In this document: piece after piece, positions 25,056 to 33,282 of the stretch
How positions within the stretch are numbered: position 1 is the stretch's first letter
How the letters are laid out: each line of letters begins with the position of its first letter
NCBI RefSeq assembly: GCF_024438035.1
Contig: NZ_JANFQF010000008.1
Location: 186,001-250,000, forward strand
DNA from: Rhodococcus tibetensis
Lineage (GTDB): Bacteria > Actinomycetota > Actinomycetes > Mycobacteriales > Mycobacteriaceae
Reading direction: 5' to 3'
DNA: 64,000 nucleotides
Position numbers and translations under genes: made by a program
Notes under the pieces: generated by a model
What the model was told of the DNA's origin: nothing
What the model saw: only the letters and a program-made list of their open reading frames with translations
Database searches by the model: none

Positions 25056-26872
25056 TCCTCGATCCTGCTCCAGTCGGCTGCGTCACTGAAGATCCCCACC
25101 GGCACAGCGCCCGACAGCGACACTCCCTCGACGCCAGGCCCTGCCGCGACCAACGTACGGTCCTGCATGATCGGCAGCACGGCGGCAAGATCCCACAGTC
25201 GGCGATCCGCGTCGGCCAGGGCCTGCGATACGTCGCCCGCACCGCGCAGCGCGGCGTCGATCGCGGGCTGCAGCGACGGGTCGCACACGCCGGACAGATT
25301 GGACGGCGCGTCCGCTTCTGCCGTGGAATCACGTTCTGGCGCAGCGCCTTCGGTGTGCGTCTGAACCCCGGTCGCTGCGGCGGTCGGACAACTGTGCCGA
25401 GAGGCCAGCGCGGTTGCGGGATCGGACCCGTCGCGCGACCACCCGACGACGGCACCGATCTCGCCGCTCGTCAGCGCTTCTCCGTACAACTCTTCCGCCG
25501 GAACGGATTGCACGCTCGCGTCCACTCCGGCACCACGCAACTGGTCGGCGGCCGTGTTGGCGACAGCGCCAGCGGTGTCGTCCCCCTCCGGAGTTCCGAT
25601 GACGAGCGTGAGCGGCACGCCACCGCGGACGAGCCTCGCCTGGGGCACAGTTCCGGCGGGATCAGGGGTGGGCGTGGCAGTTTCGGCGATATATCCGTAC
25701 TCCGCGAGCTGTGTCAGGACCTGTTCGCGCGACGGACGCGCGGGCGCGGTGGCGGTGTAACCCGGGTCCGAGGGGGCGTACACCTGCGAGCGCGTGGGAA
25801 CGGCGGCCGCGTCGCTTCCCGCCCCGACGACCGCTAGAAGATCTGTGTCGAGCAAGTCCAGCAGACTTCTGCGTACCCGGACATCCGCGAGTTCTGGCAC
25901 CCGACCGTTGAGTGTCAGCGACAGTCCTCGCGGCTGGAACGACGCACCGGTGCGCACGGTCGGAATCGCCGCGAGCTGAGCGGAAGCCGCTGTCCCACCA
26001 TGAATCTGAACGATCTGCGTGTCGTTGTTGCGCATGGAGTCGGCGAGCTGCGACGGGGTTCCGTCACGCCGCATGAGGATCTGGTCCGGGGTCGCCGGCT
26101 TGCCCCAGAACCGATCGTTACGTTCGAGCAGGATCTCGTCGCGACCGCGGTCGATGGACTTGATGTGGAAGTGTGCGCCCGACACCGGGATGTTCTCGGA
26201 CAGACCGGTGGCGAATCCCCCCGGCGAATCCTTGATCAGGTGCGACGGCAGCAGGTCGGTGAACAGTTCTCGCCACGCCGGGTACGCGGACTTCATCACC
26301 ACGTTCACGGTCTTGCCACCGCCCGACGACCGCACGTCCTCGATGAGTTGATAGCCGGCCGGGTCGACGGCGCCCGGGGCGCTGATCATCTGCTGCCACA
26401 GATAGCGGAAGTCCTCCGCGGCGATGGGCGCGCCGTCGGACCATTGGGCTTCGTTGCGCAACTGATAGGTGATGGTGAACGGTTCCTGCGAAGACACCTC
26501 GGCGGAGATCACGAGCGAGGAGTCGGGGACCCAGTTGCTGCCGCCCGCACGCTGGGGGTCGGGCACGGGGCGGAACGGGCTCGGCAGGACGAGTGCACTG
26601 ACAGCGGAATTCGCCGGCGATTGATCCGACAGAAGATGCGGATTGAATCCACTGCCGACGTCGTCGATAGCCACCACGACGGGCTGTTTCTCCGTGGGTG
26701 AGACGGTGGGTTTGGGGCTGTCGGTGCTCTCCACAGGAGGCGGCGGATCGGCCGTGCACGAGGTGAGGACCGTCGTGGACACTGCGAGAAACACCGCGGT
26801 GGTCACGAGCCCGTTGCCACGCCTTCGACGCCGCACTCCCCACGCCCTGTCGAACGAACCCCCAGCAACCAC
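25052..26872 (-). CDS. lpqW: LpqW-like substrate-binding-fold lipoprotein
   Basis: 606 residues. A lipoprotein signal with the lipobox LTSC lies near residue 40, followed by a Pro/Ser/Thr-rich linker and a type 5 solute-binding (oligopeptide-binding) fold: VDDVGSGFNPHLLSD-type N-terminus, TYQLRNEAQWSDGAPIAAEDF, LTLNGRVPELADVRVRRSLL. In mycobacteria LpqW controls the partition of mannosylated precursors between PIMs and lipoarabinomannan rather than importing peptides. Position between typA and mshB, and pimE nearby, supports the assignment. It is cotranslated with mshB. Confidence 0.85.
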   Translation of the reverse strand: MVAGGSFDRAWGVRRRRRGNGLVTTAVFLAVSTTVLTSCTADPPPPVESTDSPKPTVSPTEKQPVVVAIDDVGSGFNPHLLSDQSPANSAVSALVLPSPFRPVPDPQRAGGSNWVPDSSLVISAEVSSQEPFTITYQLRNEAQWSDGAPIAAEDFRYLWQQMISAPGAVDPAGYQLIEDVRSSGGGKTVNVVMKSAYPAWRELFTDLLPSHLIKDSPGGFATGLSENIPVSGAHFHIKSIDRGRDEILLERNDRFWGKPATPDQILMRRDGTPSQLADSMRNNDTQIVQIHGGTAASAQLAAIPTVRTGASFQPRGLSLTLNGRVPELADVRVRRSLLDLLDTDLLAVVGAGSDAAAVPTRSQVYAPSDPGYTATAPARPSREQVLTQLAEYGYIAETATPTPDPAGTVPQARLVRGGVPLTLVIGTPEGDDTAGAVANTAADQLRGAGVDASVQSVPAEELYGEALTSGEIGAVVGWSRDGSDPATALASRHSCPTAAATGVQTHTEGAAPERDSTAEADAPSNLSGVCDPSLQPAIDAALRGAGDVSQALADADRRLWDLAAVLPIMQDRTLVAAGPGVEGVSLSGAVPVGIFSDAADWSRIEE

Positions 26873-26929
26873 CGCGCCGCCTTTCCTCAGAGATACCGGA
26901 AGGCTCCGGAAACCCTCGAGCGAATGTAC

Positions 26930-26954
26930 CTTCGGTCGGCGATCGACCGAAGGA
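26930..26954 (-). terminator. Terminator of typA
   Basis: Perfect 10-base stem CCTTCGGTCG/CGACCGAAGG with a five-base loop, starting 41 bases after the typA stop and before the lpqW start. Confidence 0.65.
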
Positions 26955-26994
26955 ACATCCGCCCGGTTGTGTCTTACGTGGTCGGACGCGCGAC

Positions 26995-28902
26995 CTACAG
27001 GGCCGCCTTGTCGCGGGCCTTGGAACGCGAACGCTCACGGGCGCGGTCGGTGGCCGACAGGTGCACCTTGCGCACGCGTACGACCTCCGGGGTGACCTCG
27101 ACGCACTCGTCTCCGGCGCAGAACTCCATCGCGCCCTCGAGTTCGAGCTTGATGGGCTTGGCGAGGGTCTCCATCACGTCGGCGGAGGACTGACGCATGT
27201 TGGTCAGCTTCTTCTCGCGGGTGACGTTGATGTCGAGGTCCTCCTGGCGCGGGTTGATGCCCACGACCATGCCCTCGTAGGTATCGGCACCCGGCTCGAC
27301 GAAGAAGGTGCCGCGGTCAGCCAGCTGAATCATCGCGAACGGGGTAACGGTGCCGGTGCGGTCCGAGACGAGCGAACCGGTGTGGCGCGCACGGATCTCG
27401 CCCGCCCACGGTGCGTAACCGTGGAACACGGCGTTGGCGATGCCGGTGCCGCGAGTCTCGGTGAGGAAGTCGGTACGGAAACCGATGAGGCCACGCGAGG
27501 GGACGATGAACTCCATCCGAACCCAGCCTGCACCGTGGTTCGCCATCTGGACCATCTTGCCCTTGCGGTTGGCCAGCAGCTGGGTGATGGCACCGAGGTA
27601 CTCCTCGGGGCTGTCGATCGTGAGCTCCTCGAAGGGCTCGTGCACCTTGCCGTCGACCTGACGGGTGACCACCTGCGGCTTGCCGACGGTCAGCTCGAAG
27701 CCTTCGCGTCGCATCTGCTCGACGAGGATGGCGAGCGCGAGCTCACCACGGCCCTGAACCTCCCAGGCGTCCGGGCGGCCGATGTCGAGGACTTTGAGCG
27801 AAACGTTGCCGACGAGCTCCTGGTCGAGGCGGGACTTCACCATGCGGGCGGTCAGCTTGTGTCCACTGACGCGGCCGACGAGCGGCGAGGTGTTAGTGCC
27901 GATGGTGACCGAGATGGCGGGCTGGTCGACCGTGATTCGCGGCAGCGGAACCGGGTTTTCCAGGTCGGCAAGGGTGTCGCCGATCATGATGTCGGGGAAG
28001 CCCGCGACGGCGACGATGTCGCCGGCGACCGCCTTCTCGGCGGGCTGACGCTCGACGCCCTTGGTCGCGAGCAGTTCGGTGATCTTCGCCTTGGTGACGA
28101 CGGGCTCGCCGTCCACCTCACGGCACCAGGAGACGGTCTGACCCTTGGTCAGCTCGCCGTTGTGGATGCGTACCAGCGCAAGACGCCCCAGGAATGCGGA
28201 CGCGTCGAGGTTGGTGACGTGAGCCTGCAGCGGAGCGTCGACGTTGCCCTTGGGCGCGGGAACGTAGTTCAGCAGCACCTCGAACAGGGCGTCGAGGTTC
28301 TCGGCGTCCGGTGCGTGACCGTTCTCGGGCTGGCTCTTGGACGCCTTGCCCTCACGGCCAGAGGCGTAGAGGACCGGGAGATCGAGCGCGAGTTCGGCGG
28401 CTTCCGCAGCTTCGTCGTCGAGATCCGACGCGAGGTCGAGGAGCAGGTCGTGGCTCTCGGAGACGACCTCTTCGATGCGGGCGTCGGGGCGGTCGGTCTT
28501 GTTGACCACGAGGATCACGGGCAGCGACGCGGCGAGCGCCTTGCGAAGCACGAACCGAGTCTGCGGCAGCGGGCCCTCGGAGGCGTCGACGAGCAGGACG
28601 ACACCGTCGACCATCGACAGACCGCGCTCGACCTCACCACCGAAGTCGGCGTGACCGGGCGTGTCGATGACGTTGATGACCGTGACACTGCCGTCGGCAT
28701 GATGCTTGTGGACGGCGGTGTTCTTCGCGAGGATGGTGATGCCCTTCTCGCGTTCGAGGTCGCCGGAGTCCATGACGCGATCGACCAGTTCGGCGCGCTC
28801 CTCGAAAGCCCCCGATTGGCGCAGCATGGCGTCGACGAGAGTGGTCTTGCCGTGGTCGACGTGTGCGACGATGGCAACGTTACGGAAGCTGGTGATGGTC
28901 AC
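26995..28902 (-). CDS. typA: Translational GTPase TypA/BipA
   Basis: 635 residues from the GTG at 28902 (AGGAG ten bases upstream); the frame remains open to 29025 but lacks family homology there. A ribosome-associated GTPase of the EF-G family needed for growth under stress and cold. G1 is AHVDHGKT (residues 13-20), the switch region ERGITI-like EREKGITILAKNTA, G3 DTPGHADFGGEVERGL, G4 NKTDRPDAR. The C-terminal domain with GYAPWAGEIRARHTGSLVS is specific to TypA. A hairpin follows at 26930-26954. Confidence 0.97.
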   Translation of the reverse strand: MTITSFRNVAIVAHVDHGKTTLVDAMLRQSGAFEERAELVDRVMDSGDLEREKGITILAKNTAVHKHHADGSVTVINVIDTPGHADFGGEVERGLSMVDGVVLLVDASEGPLPQTRFVLRKALAASLPVILVVNKTDRPDARIEEVVSESHDLLLDLASDLDDEAAEAAELALDLPVLYASGREGKASKSQPENGHAPDAENLDALFEVLLNYVPAPKGNVDAPLQAHVTNLDASAFLGRLALVRIHNGELTKGQTVSWCREVDGEPVVTKAKITELLATKGVERQPAEKAVAGDIVAVAGFPDIMIGDTLADLENPVPLPRITVDQPAISVTIGTNTSPLVGRVSGHKLTARMVKSRLDQELVGNVSLKVLDIGRPDAWEVQGRGELALAILVEQMRREGFELTVGKPQVVTRQVDGKVHEPFEELTIDSPEEYLGAITQLLANRKGKMVQMANHGAGWVRMEFIVPSRGLIGFRTDFLTETRGTGIANAVFHGYAPWAGEIRARHTGSLVSDRTGTVTPFAMIQLADRGTFFVEPGADTYEGMVVGINPRQEDLDINVTREKKLTNMRQSSADVMETLAKPIKLELEGAMEFCAGDECVEVTPEVVRVRKVHLSATDRARERSRSKARDKAAL

Positions 28903-29237
28903 GCGATGGCTCTCCTGGCTGAGTTGATTCGGCCACGCGAAAGTTCCCTCGCACGGCATTCTGGCGGCCGCATTGTCATCCTGATTCAGAAAATCCCTCG
29001 TCGAGGCGATGGCAATATCGCCCATACAGGCATCGCGGCCACGTAAATACTACCCGCCCGGAGGCCAGTTCCGCGCATCGCCGACGTCGAGCGCCATGGA
29101 CCATCAGCGTAAAGTGATCTGCGCCACGCAGTGTGCGGGCCGGCTCGCGGGCCGACCGGGGACCAAGGCGAGACCACGCTAGCCTGGGTCGAGCGTCGCA
29201 TCCGGTGCTCCATCCGATCAGGGAGGCCGAGCCGAGC
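28903..29237. other. Divergent control region between typA and the Cys-rich miniprotein
   Basis: 335 bases without a supported gene. It holds the promoters of both flanking genes; a TAGCCT -10 box at 29180-29185 fits the rightward gene. Long open frames on either strand here lack ribosome sites and family features. Confidence 0.5.
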
Positions 29238-29414
29238 ATGGGCAAGATCAAGGCCACCGAGGTGTCGGGCCTCAAGCCGAAGAAGAAATGCTGTCGCAGC
29301 AAGAAGCGCTGTCTCAAGTGCCCCGTGGTCATCATGCGGATGAAGAAGCTCGAGAACGAAGGCGCCTCCAAAAAGGAACTCAAGAAGGGCCTCGCGAAGG
29401 CCCGCAAACCCTGA
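29238..29414 (+). CDS. Basic cysteine-rich miniprotein
   Basis: 58 residues, strongly basic, from the ATG at 29238 with GGGAGG upstream. The core CCRSKKRCLKCPVVIMRMKK has four cysteines in a CC-x5-C-x2-C arrangement suitable for one zinc ion, followed by a Lys-rich helix. Similar CCxSKxRCxxCPVV miniproteins are widespread in Actinobacteria, with unknown function; nucleic-acid or ribosome binding is a reasonable guess from charge and the typA neighbour. It has a TAGCCT -10 box 53 bases upstream. Confidence 0.8.
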   Translation: MGKIKATEVSGLKPKKKCCRSKKRCLKCPVVIMRMKKLENEGASKKELKKGLAKARKP

Positions 29415-29439
29415 GCCTGCCCTCGCGGATCCGCTGCCC

Positions 29440-29862
29440 TCAGATCCCACTGTCGAGGTACGGGCGCAAGTCGGGCACCCAACCTCGATCGTTGGCGACC
29501 AGGTCGACCTCTCCTAATTCCCGGCCGTTCACCCATCGCAGCTGGGCGTGGTCGAGTGCGGACGGCGTTCCCGACACCAGCTCCACCCGGTATGCACGGA
29601 GCACGCGCCCATCGGGAAGAGGCACGTCGTTCCCCACCCGGGTGCCGCCTGCCACCTCGACTCCGAGTTCTTCCCGCAGTTCCCGCCGGAGCGCGTCCTC
29701 GGCCGTCTCCCCTGCTTCGGCCTTGCCGCCCGGCAGTTCCCACAGGCCCGCCAGCTCCGGCGGTCGCATCCGCTGGGCGAGCAGGAGGCGTCCGTCGACG
29801 ATGATCGCCGCCGCCACCACCTCGCCGACGTCAGCGGTGGGTCTTGCAGGTTCCCTCGGCAC
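29440..29862 (-). CDS. mutT2: Nudix hydrolase, MutT2-like nucleotide pyrophosphohydrolase
   Basis: About 140 residues from the GTG at 29862. The Nudix box is complete (GKAEAGET, then RELREELGVEV), preceded by RMRPPELAGLWELPGG and followed by VLRAYRVELVSG and DRGWVPDLRPYL, as in mycobacterial MutT2, which cleans oxidised or 5-methyl dCTP from the pool. Position next to the pterin dehydratase and pimE matches Rv1160-Rv1159A-Rv1159. Only 16 bases separate its start from the divergent pterin dehydratase start, so both messages must be nearly leaderless. Confidence 0.88.
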   Translation of the reverse strand: MPREPARPTADVGEVVAAAIIVDGRLLLAQRMRPPELAGLWELPGGKAEAGETAEDALRRELREELGVEVAGGTRVGNDVPLPDGRVLRAYRVELVSGTPSALDHAQLRWVNGRELGEVDLVANDRGWVPDLRPYLDSGI

Positions 29863-29878
29863 CGCACCATCATGGGGT

Positions 29879-30163
29879 ATGGCCGAGTTGCTGTCAGACG
29901 GAAGTATCGACACCGGGCTCGCCGGGCTGCCCGAGTGGCGGCGTACCGGCGATTCCCTGGTCCGCACCATCGAGTCGCCGAGCTTCATCGAAGCGATAGA
30001 ACTGGTCCGGAAGGTTGCCGCCGCGGCGGAGGCCGCCAATCACCATCCCGACATCGACGTTCGCTGGCGCAAGGTCACCTACACCTTGTCGACCCACTCG
30101 GCCGGGGGAATCACACAGCTCGATCTGGATCTCGCTGCTCAGATCGATGTGCTGGCGGGGTAG
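29879..30163 (+). CDS. 4a-hydroxytetrahydrobiopterin (pterin-4-alpha-carbinolamine) dehydratase
   Basis: 94 residues from the ATG at 29879. The active-site signature EAANHHPDIDVRW with the paired histidines and the strand KVTYTLSTHSAGGITQLDLDLAAQID are those of the DCoH/PCD family, which dehydrates 4a-hydroxypterins. Its 3' end overlaps the convergent pimE gene by 53 bases. The equivalent mycobacterial gene is Rv1159A. No aromatic amino-acid hydroxylase is in the window. Confidence 0.92.
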   Translation: MAELLSDGSIDTGLAGLPEWRRTGDSLVRTIESPSFIEAIELVRKVAAAAEAANHHPDIDVRWRKVTYTLSTHSAGGITQLDLDLAAQIDVLAG

Positions 30164-31430
30164 GCGTCCGCTTCGTCCGCCGACCCGCCCACGCCACCCA
30201 GGCGTACACACCGAAGGCGCCCACGACATCGACGGTGCCGAGCCAGGCGAGCACTGCAGGCCTCGAGATGAGCCAGATCGAGTCCTGGAAGAAGCTCAGG
30301 ACCCACGGCACCCCGATCAGGGTGGTGACGAGCCAGTACCCCGCGACGATCCGGGTGCCTAGCATCGACCCGTACGGGCCGTGAAGCAGCCAGATCAGCA
30401 TCGGGATCACCCACACCCAGTGGTGCGACCACGAGATCGGGGACACGAGCAGTCCCAGCAGCTCCACGATGACGAGCGTGCCCAGCCTGTCGTCGCGGGC
30501 AAGAGCACGCCACGCGAGCACCGCCAGGACGACGGTGACCACGACGGCCACCAACCAGACCGCGCCCGTCCCGACGTCGTACCCCAGCAGCCGGGACAGC
30601 GCCCCACGCAGGGACTGGTTCCAGACCGAACCGACCGGACCGATGCGATCTGCGTCGCCGAGGAGGTGGGTGAAGTACTCGCGGGCCTCGGACCCGATCA
30701 GGAGATAACTGATGCCGACGGTCGCGGCGAAGGCCACCCCCGAGAAGACGGCAGCTTTCCATCTGCGTTGCAGCAGGAAGTACAGCCCCGTGATGGCCGG
30801 AGTGAGTTTGATGCCGGCGGCGAAGCCTACGAGCGCACCCGACAGCCACCACCGCGAACTGCGTACCGCAGTCATCACGAGCAAGGCCAGGAAAACATTG
30901 ATCTGGCCGTAGTCGAGTGTGGTGCGCACCGGCTCCAGCCAGACGCCCACCGTCGTCCACAGAAGTGCCGCCGCCTGCCACCGAGGACGACGCGCCGCGG
31001 CGCCCAGCACGAGACTCAGGCTGAGGCGAGCCAACGCATACAACGCGAGGATGGTGAGCAACTGCCAGCAGACGCCGACCAGCCCGAACGGCAGAAAATG
31101 CAGGGGGAAGAAGACGAGCGCGGCGAAGGGCGGGTACGTGAACGGCAGTGGAAAGTCCGGTGTCACTTCCGAATAGGTGAAGTCGTACAGACTGCCACCG
31201 CCGAGGGCCTCCGAGCCGTCGACGTAGACGTGTAAGTCGACGAGGTTCATGCCGTTGGGACTCAGCAGCGTCCAGGCCATCCGCCCGAGCACCGACAGCG
31301 CGAGAAGCACGGGCGCGCAGCGCAACAGCGCGCGGGCTACGGAAACACCTTGTGACGAGGGAGAAGACGGGTCCTCGGAGCCTGCTCCGCCGTCGGACGC
31401 TCCGTCGTGGGACGCTGCATGGTCGGACAC
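30111..31430 (-). CDS. pimE: Polyprenol-phosphate-mannose-dependent alpha-(1-2) mannosyltransferase PimE
   Basis: 439 residues, about ten transmembrane helices, GT87/DUF2029 family (GT-C fold). It adds mannose to PIM4 on the outer side of the membrane to make PIM5. The first extracellular loop contains NGMNLVDLHVYVDGSEALGGGSLYDF, including the catalytic-type aspartate in VDLHVY, followed by FTYPPFAALVFFPLHFLPFG. ALVGFAAGIKLTPAI and ISWSHHWVWVIPML are other conserved segments. A hydrophilic Ser/Gly-rich N-terminus precedes helix 1. It converges on, and overlaps, the pterin dehydratase gene. Confidence 0.92.
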   Translation of the reverse strand: MSDHAASHDGASDGGAGSEDPSSPSSQGVSVARALLRCAPVLLALSVLGRMAWTLLSPNGMNLVDLHVYVDGSEALGGGSLYDFTYSEVTPDFPLPFTYPPFAALVFFPLHFLPFGLVGVCWQLLTILALYALARLSLSLVLGAAARRPRWQAAALLWTTVGVWLEPVRTTLDYGQINVFLALLVMTAVRSSRWWLSGALVGFAAGIKLTPAITGLYFLLQRRWKAAVFSGVAFAATVGISYLLIGSEAREYFTHLLGDADRIGPVGSVWNQSLRGALSRLLGYDVGTGAVWLVAVVVTVVLAVLAWRALARDDRLGTLVIVELLGLLVSPISWSHHWVWVIPMLIWLLHGPYGSMLGTRIVAGYWLVTTLIGVPWVLSFFQDSIWLISRPAVLAWLGTVDVVGAFGVYAWVAWAGRRTKRTPTPPAHRSEQRDPDRAV

Positions 31431-31769
31431 AGTGTGGCGCTCTCCCGTGAGGTGTGTAGACGTCTCAGCCGATCCTGAAACGGTCTCGCACAGCGTAGAC
31501 GCCCGGGCCCACGCGCCTCGTCGTGTCCGTAGTAGCGCGTAACAGTTGCATCACCATCACCACTGACCCCACTAGTCACACGCTATGGTTCCGGGAAGGA
31601 TCACCGCCGGGGTCGACATGCCATACACTCCCCATCGGGGTGCCGCAGCTTCCACGGGATGCACTCGTCAGCTGTACAACCCGGGGGCGCTGTACATAGA
31701 GTGACCCCCCGAGCCGTAAGACGTGGATTGGATTGTCGTTCACGCTGTTATGACAAGGATGGGGAGACT
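31431..31769. other. Divergent control region between pimE and the secreted Ala/Pro-rich protein
   Basis: 339 bases. The rightward gene appears to use an element around TTGTCG and TGTTATGA near 31735-31755. A direct repeat GCTGTACA lies at 31671-31678 and 31689-31696. A 28-codon frame beginning at about 31616 has no good ribosome site. No further gene is supported. Confidence 0.45.
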
Positions 31770-32531
31770 GTGCTTCGAACCCGAGGTATGCGCAGGGCAT
31801 TGACTGCTTTCGCAATTGCCGCAGCAGCAGCGATGGCAGTGCCGGTACAGGCATCCGCGCAGCCGGCGCCGCCGCCCGTGCCCGAGGGCATACCCGTGGA
31901 GATGCTCGCGTCGTTCGCTCCCGCGATCATCGGCGCAGCCGCCGGTACCGCAGACGTCGCCGCCAGTCCTCAGGCCGACCTGCTCGCGCAGGCACGCAAC
32001 CTTCTCGAGTCCCCCGGGATTCCTCCCGAAATCAAGTCCACGCTCGAGCGCGTCATCACGTTCCTCGACGGCAGCGGTGGTGGTGGCCCCGAGATCCCGC
32101 AGGACAACGCACCGGTCATCGCGCAGTTCCTGTACCCGACGCTCGGTAAGGGCTGCATCGGAGAGGGCGCCGACTCCGTCGGCACCGCACTCGCCGTGCC
32201 CGGCCCCGCGCATCTCCCGCCGCCCGGACCCCAGGCCGGACAAGCAGGCTTCGTGTTCACGGCACTCGGAACCAGCGCGGTCGCTCCCGAGCAGCCCAAT
32301 CCCCTGACCGTCACGTGGATCAACCTGGACAACCAGCGCCGCGCAACCCAGAACCTCACCAACGAGGCGCGGATCAACCCTGACGGCCCCGCCACACTGT
32401 CCGCGATCGCCGACACCGGCCCCGGTCGCGTGATCGCTGTCGTTTCCGGTGGACTGACCACACAGAAGGAAGGGGCGGCACCGATCACGTGCAGCTTCCT
32501 CCCAACCGTGGGCATGTTCCGCGTCGCGTGA
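31770..32531 (+). CDS. Secreted Ala/Pro-rich protein, Rv1157c-like
   Basis: 253 residues from the GTG at 31770 (GGGGAG just upstream); the ATG at 31788 is an alternative. A signal peptide MRRALTAFAIAAAAAMAVPVQASA ends in a signal-peptidase I site before QPAPPPVPEG. The mature part has a hydrophobic segment around LASFAPAIIGAAAGTA and a C-terminal domain with one cysteine pair (KGCIGEG and ITCSFLP). Mycobacterial Rv1157c, a secreted conserved protein next to pimE, is the probable counterpart. Function unknown. A strong terminator follows. Confidence 0.82.
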   Translation: MLRTRGMRRALTAFAIAAAAAMAVPVQASAQPAPPPVPEGIPVEMLASFAPAIIGAAAGTADVAASPQADLLAQARNLLESPGIPPEIKSTLERVITFLDGSGGGGPEIPQDNAPVIAQFLYPTLGKGCIGEGADSVGTALAVPGPAHLPPPGPQAGQAGFVFTALGTSAVAPEQPNPLTVTWINLDNQRRATQNLTNEARINPDGPATLSAIADTGPGRVIAVVSGGLTTQKEGAAPITCSFLPTVGMFRVA

Positions 32532-32545
32532 AGTAGTCGAACTCG

Positions 32546-32579
32546 CGAAAAGACCCCCGGACATCCGGGGGTCTTTTCG
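32546..32579 (+). terminator. Rho-independent terminator after the secreted protein
   Basis: A perfect 15-base stem, CGAAAAGACCCCCGG and its complement, with an ACAT loop, ends in TCTTTTCG. It begins 15 bases after the stop codon. Confidence 0.9.
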
Positions 32580-32618
32580 TCGGTCCGAGGCCGATCACTG
32601 TTTGCCGGCGGCACCACC

Positions 32619-32984
32619 GTGGTAGACCGAGGAATGCCTCCCGCGACGCAACCCTTCCGCCGTTCACATCGATCCCGGCACGGCCACCGCTCGATACTGT
32701 CGATTCGATCGGAAGGATCCATCCTTTCGATCGGGTCGGCCTACTCCGTTCTGTCCATCGGCAGCGTCGGCTCGGTCCTGTCGATCGGGTCGGCCGGCTC
32801 GATCGGGTCGGTGCTGAGCACAGCCTCGTTCGGGAGCTTGGGCTCTGCTCTGTCCGGGCTGTCGGGCTGGTCGCTGATGTCGTGGCGCGGATGGCACGAG
32901 TCGCCCCAGGAACACCCCCACCTCACGGTCATCGCCGAAGAACCCGACCTCGCCCGGGACACGACAGCCCACGTGCAGTCCTGA
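32619..32984 (+). CDS. Ser-Leu-Ser-Ile-Gly-Ser nonapeptide-repeat protein
   Basis: Up to 121 residues from GTG 32619, or 116 from ATG 32634. A basic N-terminus (RRSHRSRHGHRS) leads into tandem units of the form S-[IV]-L-S-I-G-S-x-[GY] for about five copies, then degenerate units SVLSTASFGSLGSALSGLSG, a WSLMSWRGW patch and an acidic tail. Codons differ between units, so the repeat is kept at protein level. The period and Ile/Leu placement fit a narrow beta-solenoid. I recall similar SILSIGSAGS proteins in Actinobacteria, all uncharacterised. No signal peptide is visible. Confidence 0.7.
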   Translation: MVDRGMPPATQPFRRSHRSRHGHRSILSIRSEGSILSIGSAYSVLSIGSVGSVLSIGSAGSIGSVLSTASFGSLGSALSGLSGWSLMSWRGWHESPQEHPHLTVIAEEPDLARDTTAHVQS

Positions 32985-33032
32985 ACCCGCGCGCTCGCGC
33001 CCTTCACGCCCCATCAAAAGATCCGTCGGGAA

Positions 33033-33107
33033 CTACGACCCATTGACGAAGAACGCGGTGTAGAGGAACGACGCGACGGTGTAGCCGAAGTCGATGAGCA
33101 GATCCAT
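33033..33107 (-). CDS. Tiny hydrophobic peptide, 24 residues
   Basis: The ATG at 33107 follows GGAGG by seven bases, an almost ideal ribosome site. The 24-residue product begins MDLLIDFGYTVASFLYT and ends FFVNGS; apart from two aspartates it is wholly hydrophobic or aromatic, one membrane-spanning length, with no signal peptide. It lies alone between the SIGS-repeat gene and a divergent SnoaL-like gene. It resembles in style the 37-residue MDLSFL peptide at 42417-42530. Too short for family assignment. Confidence 0.5.
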   Translation of the reverse strand: MDLLIDFGYTVASFLYTAFFVNGS

Positions 33108-33282
33108 GGTGAAACCTCCGGTGTCGAAGTGAAAGAAGAGACACCTGTTGCATCGGAGTCGACTCGCCCAGTGTTTCAGATCGAATCCCGCTCACCGGGA
33201 ACTTCCCCACGCCCGCAGTGAAACGTGTTCTCATTCTCGTAGGAGCTCATCGACGAGCGTCATCCGAGGGAAGGACACGTGC

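Noticed and set aside
27061-29046. Plus-strand open frame of 661 codons
   Set aside because: Exact antisense of typA, which has complete GTPase motifs; no ribosome site or homology of its own.
31616-31702. 28-codon frame upstream of the secreted protein
   Set aside because: Weak ribosome site and no amphipathic or conserved character; probably promoter DNA.
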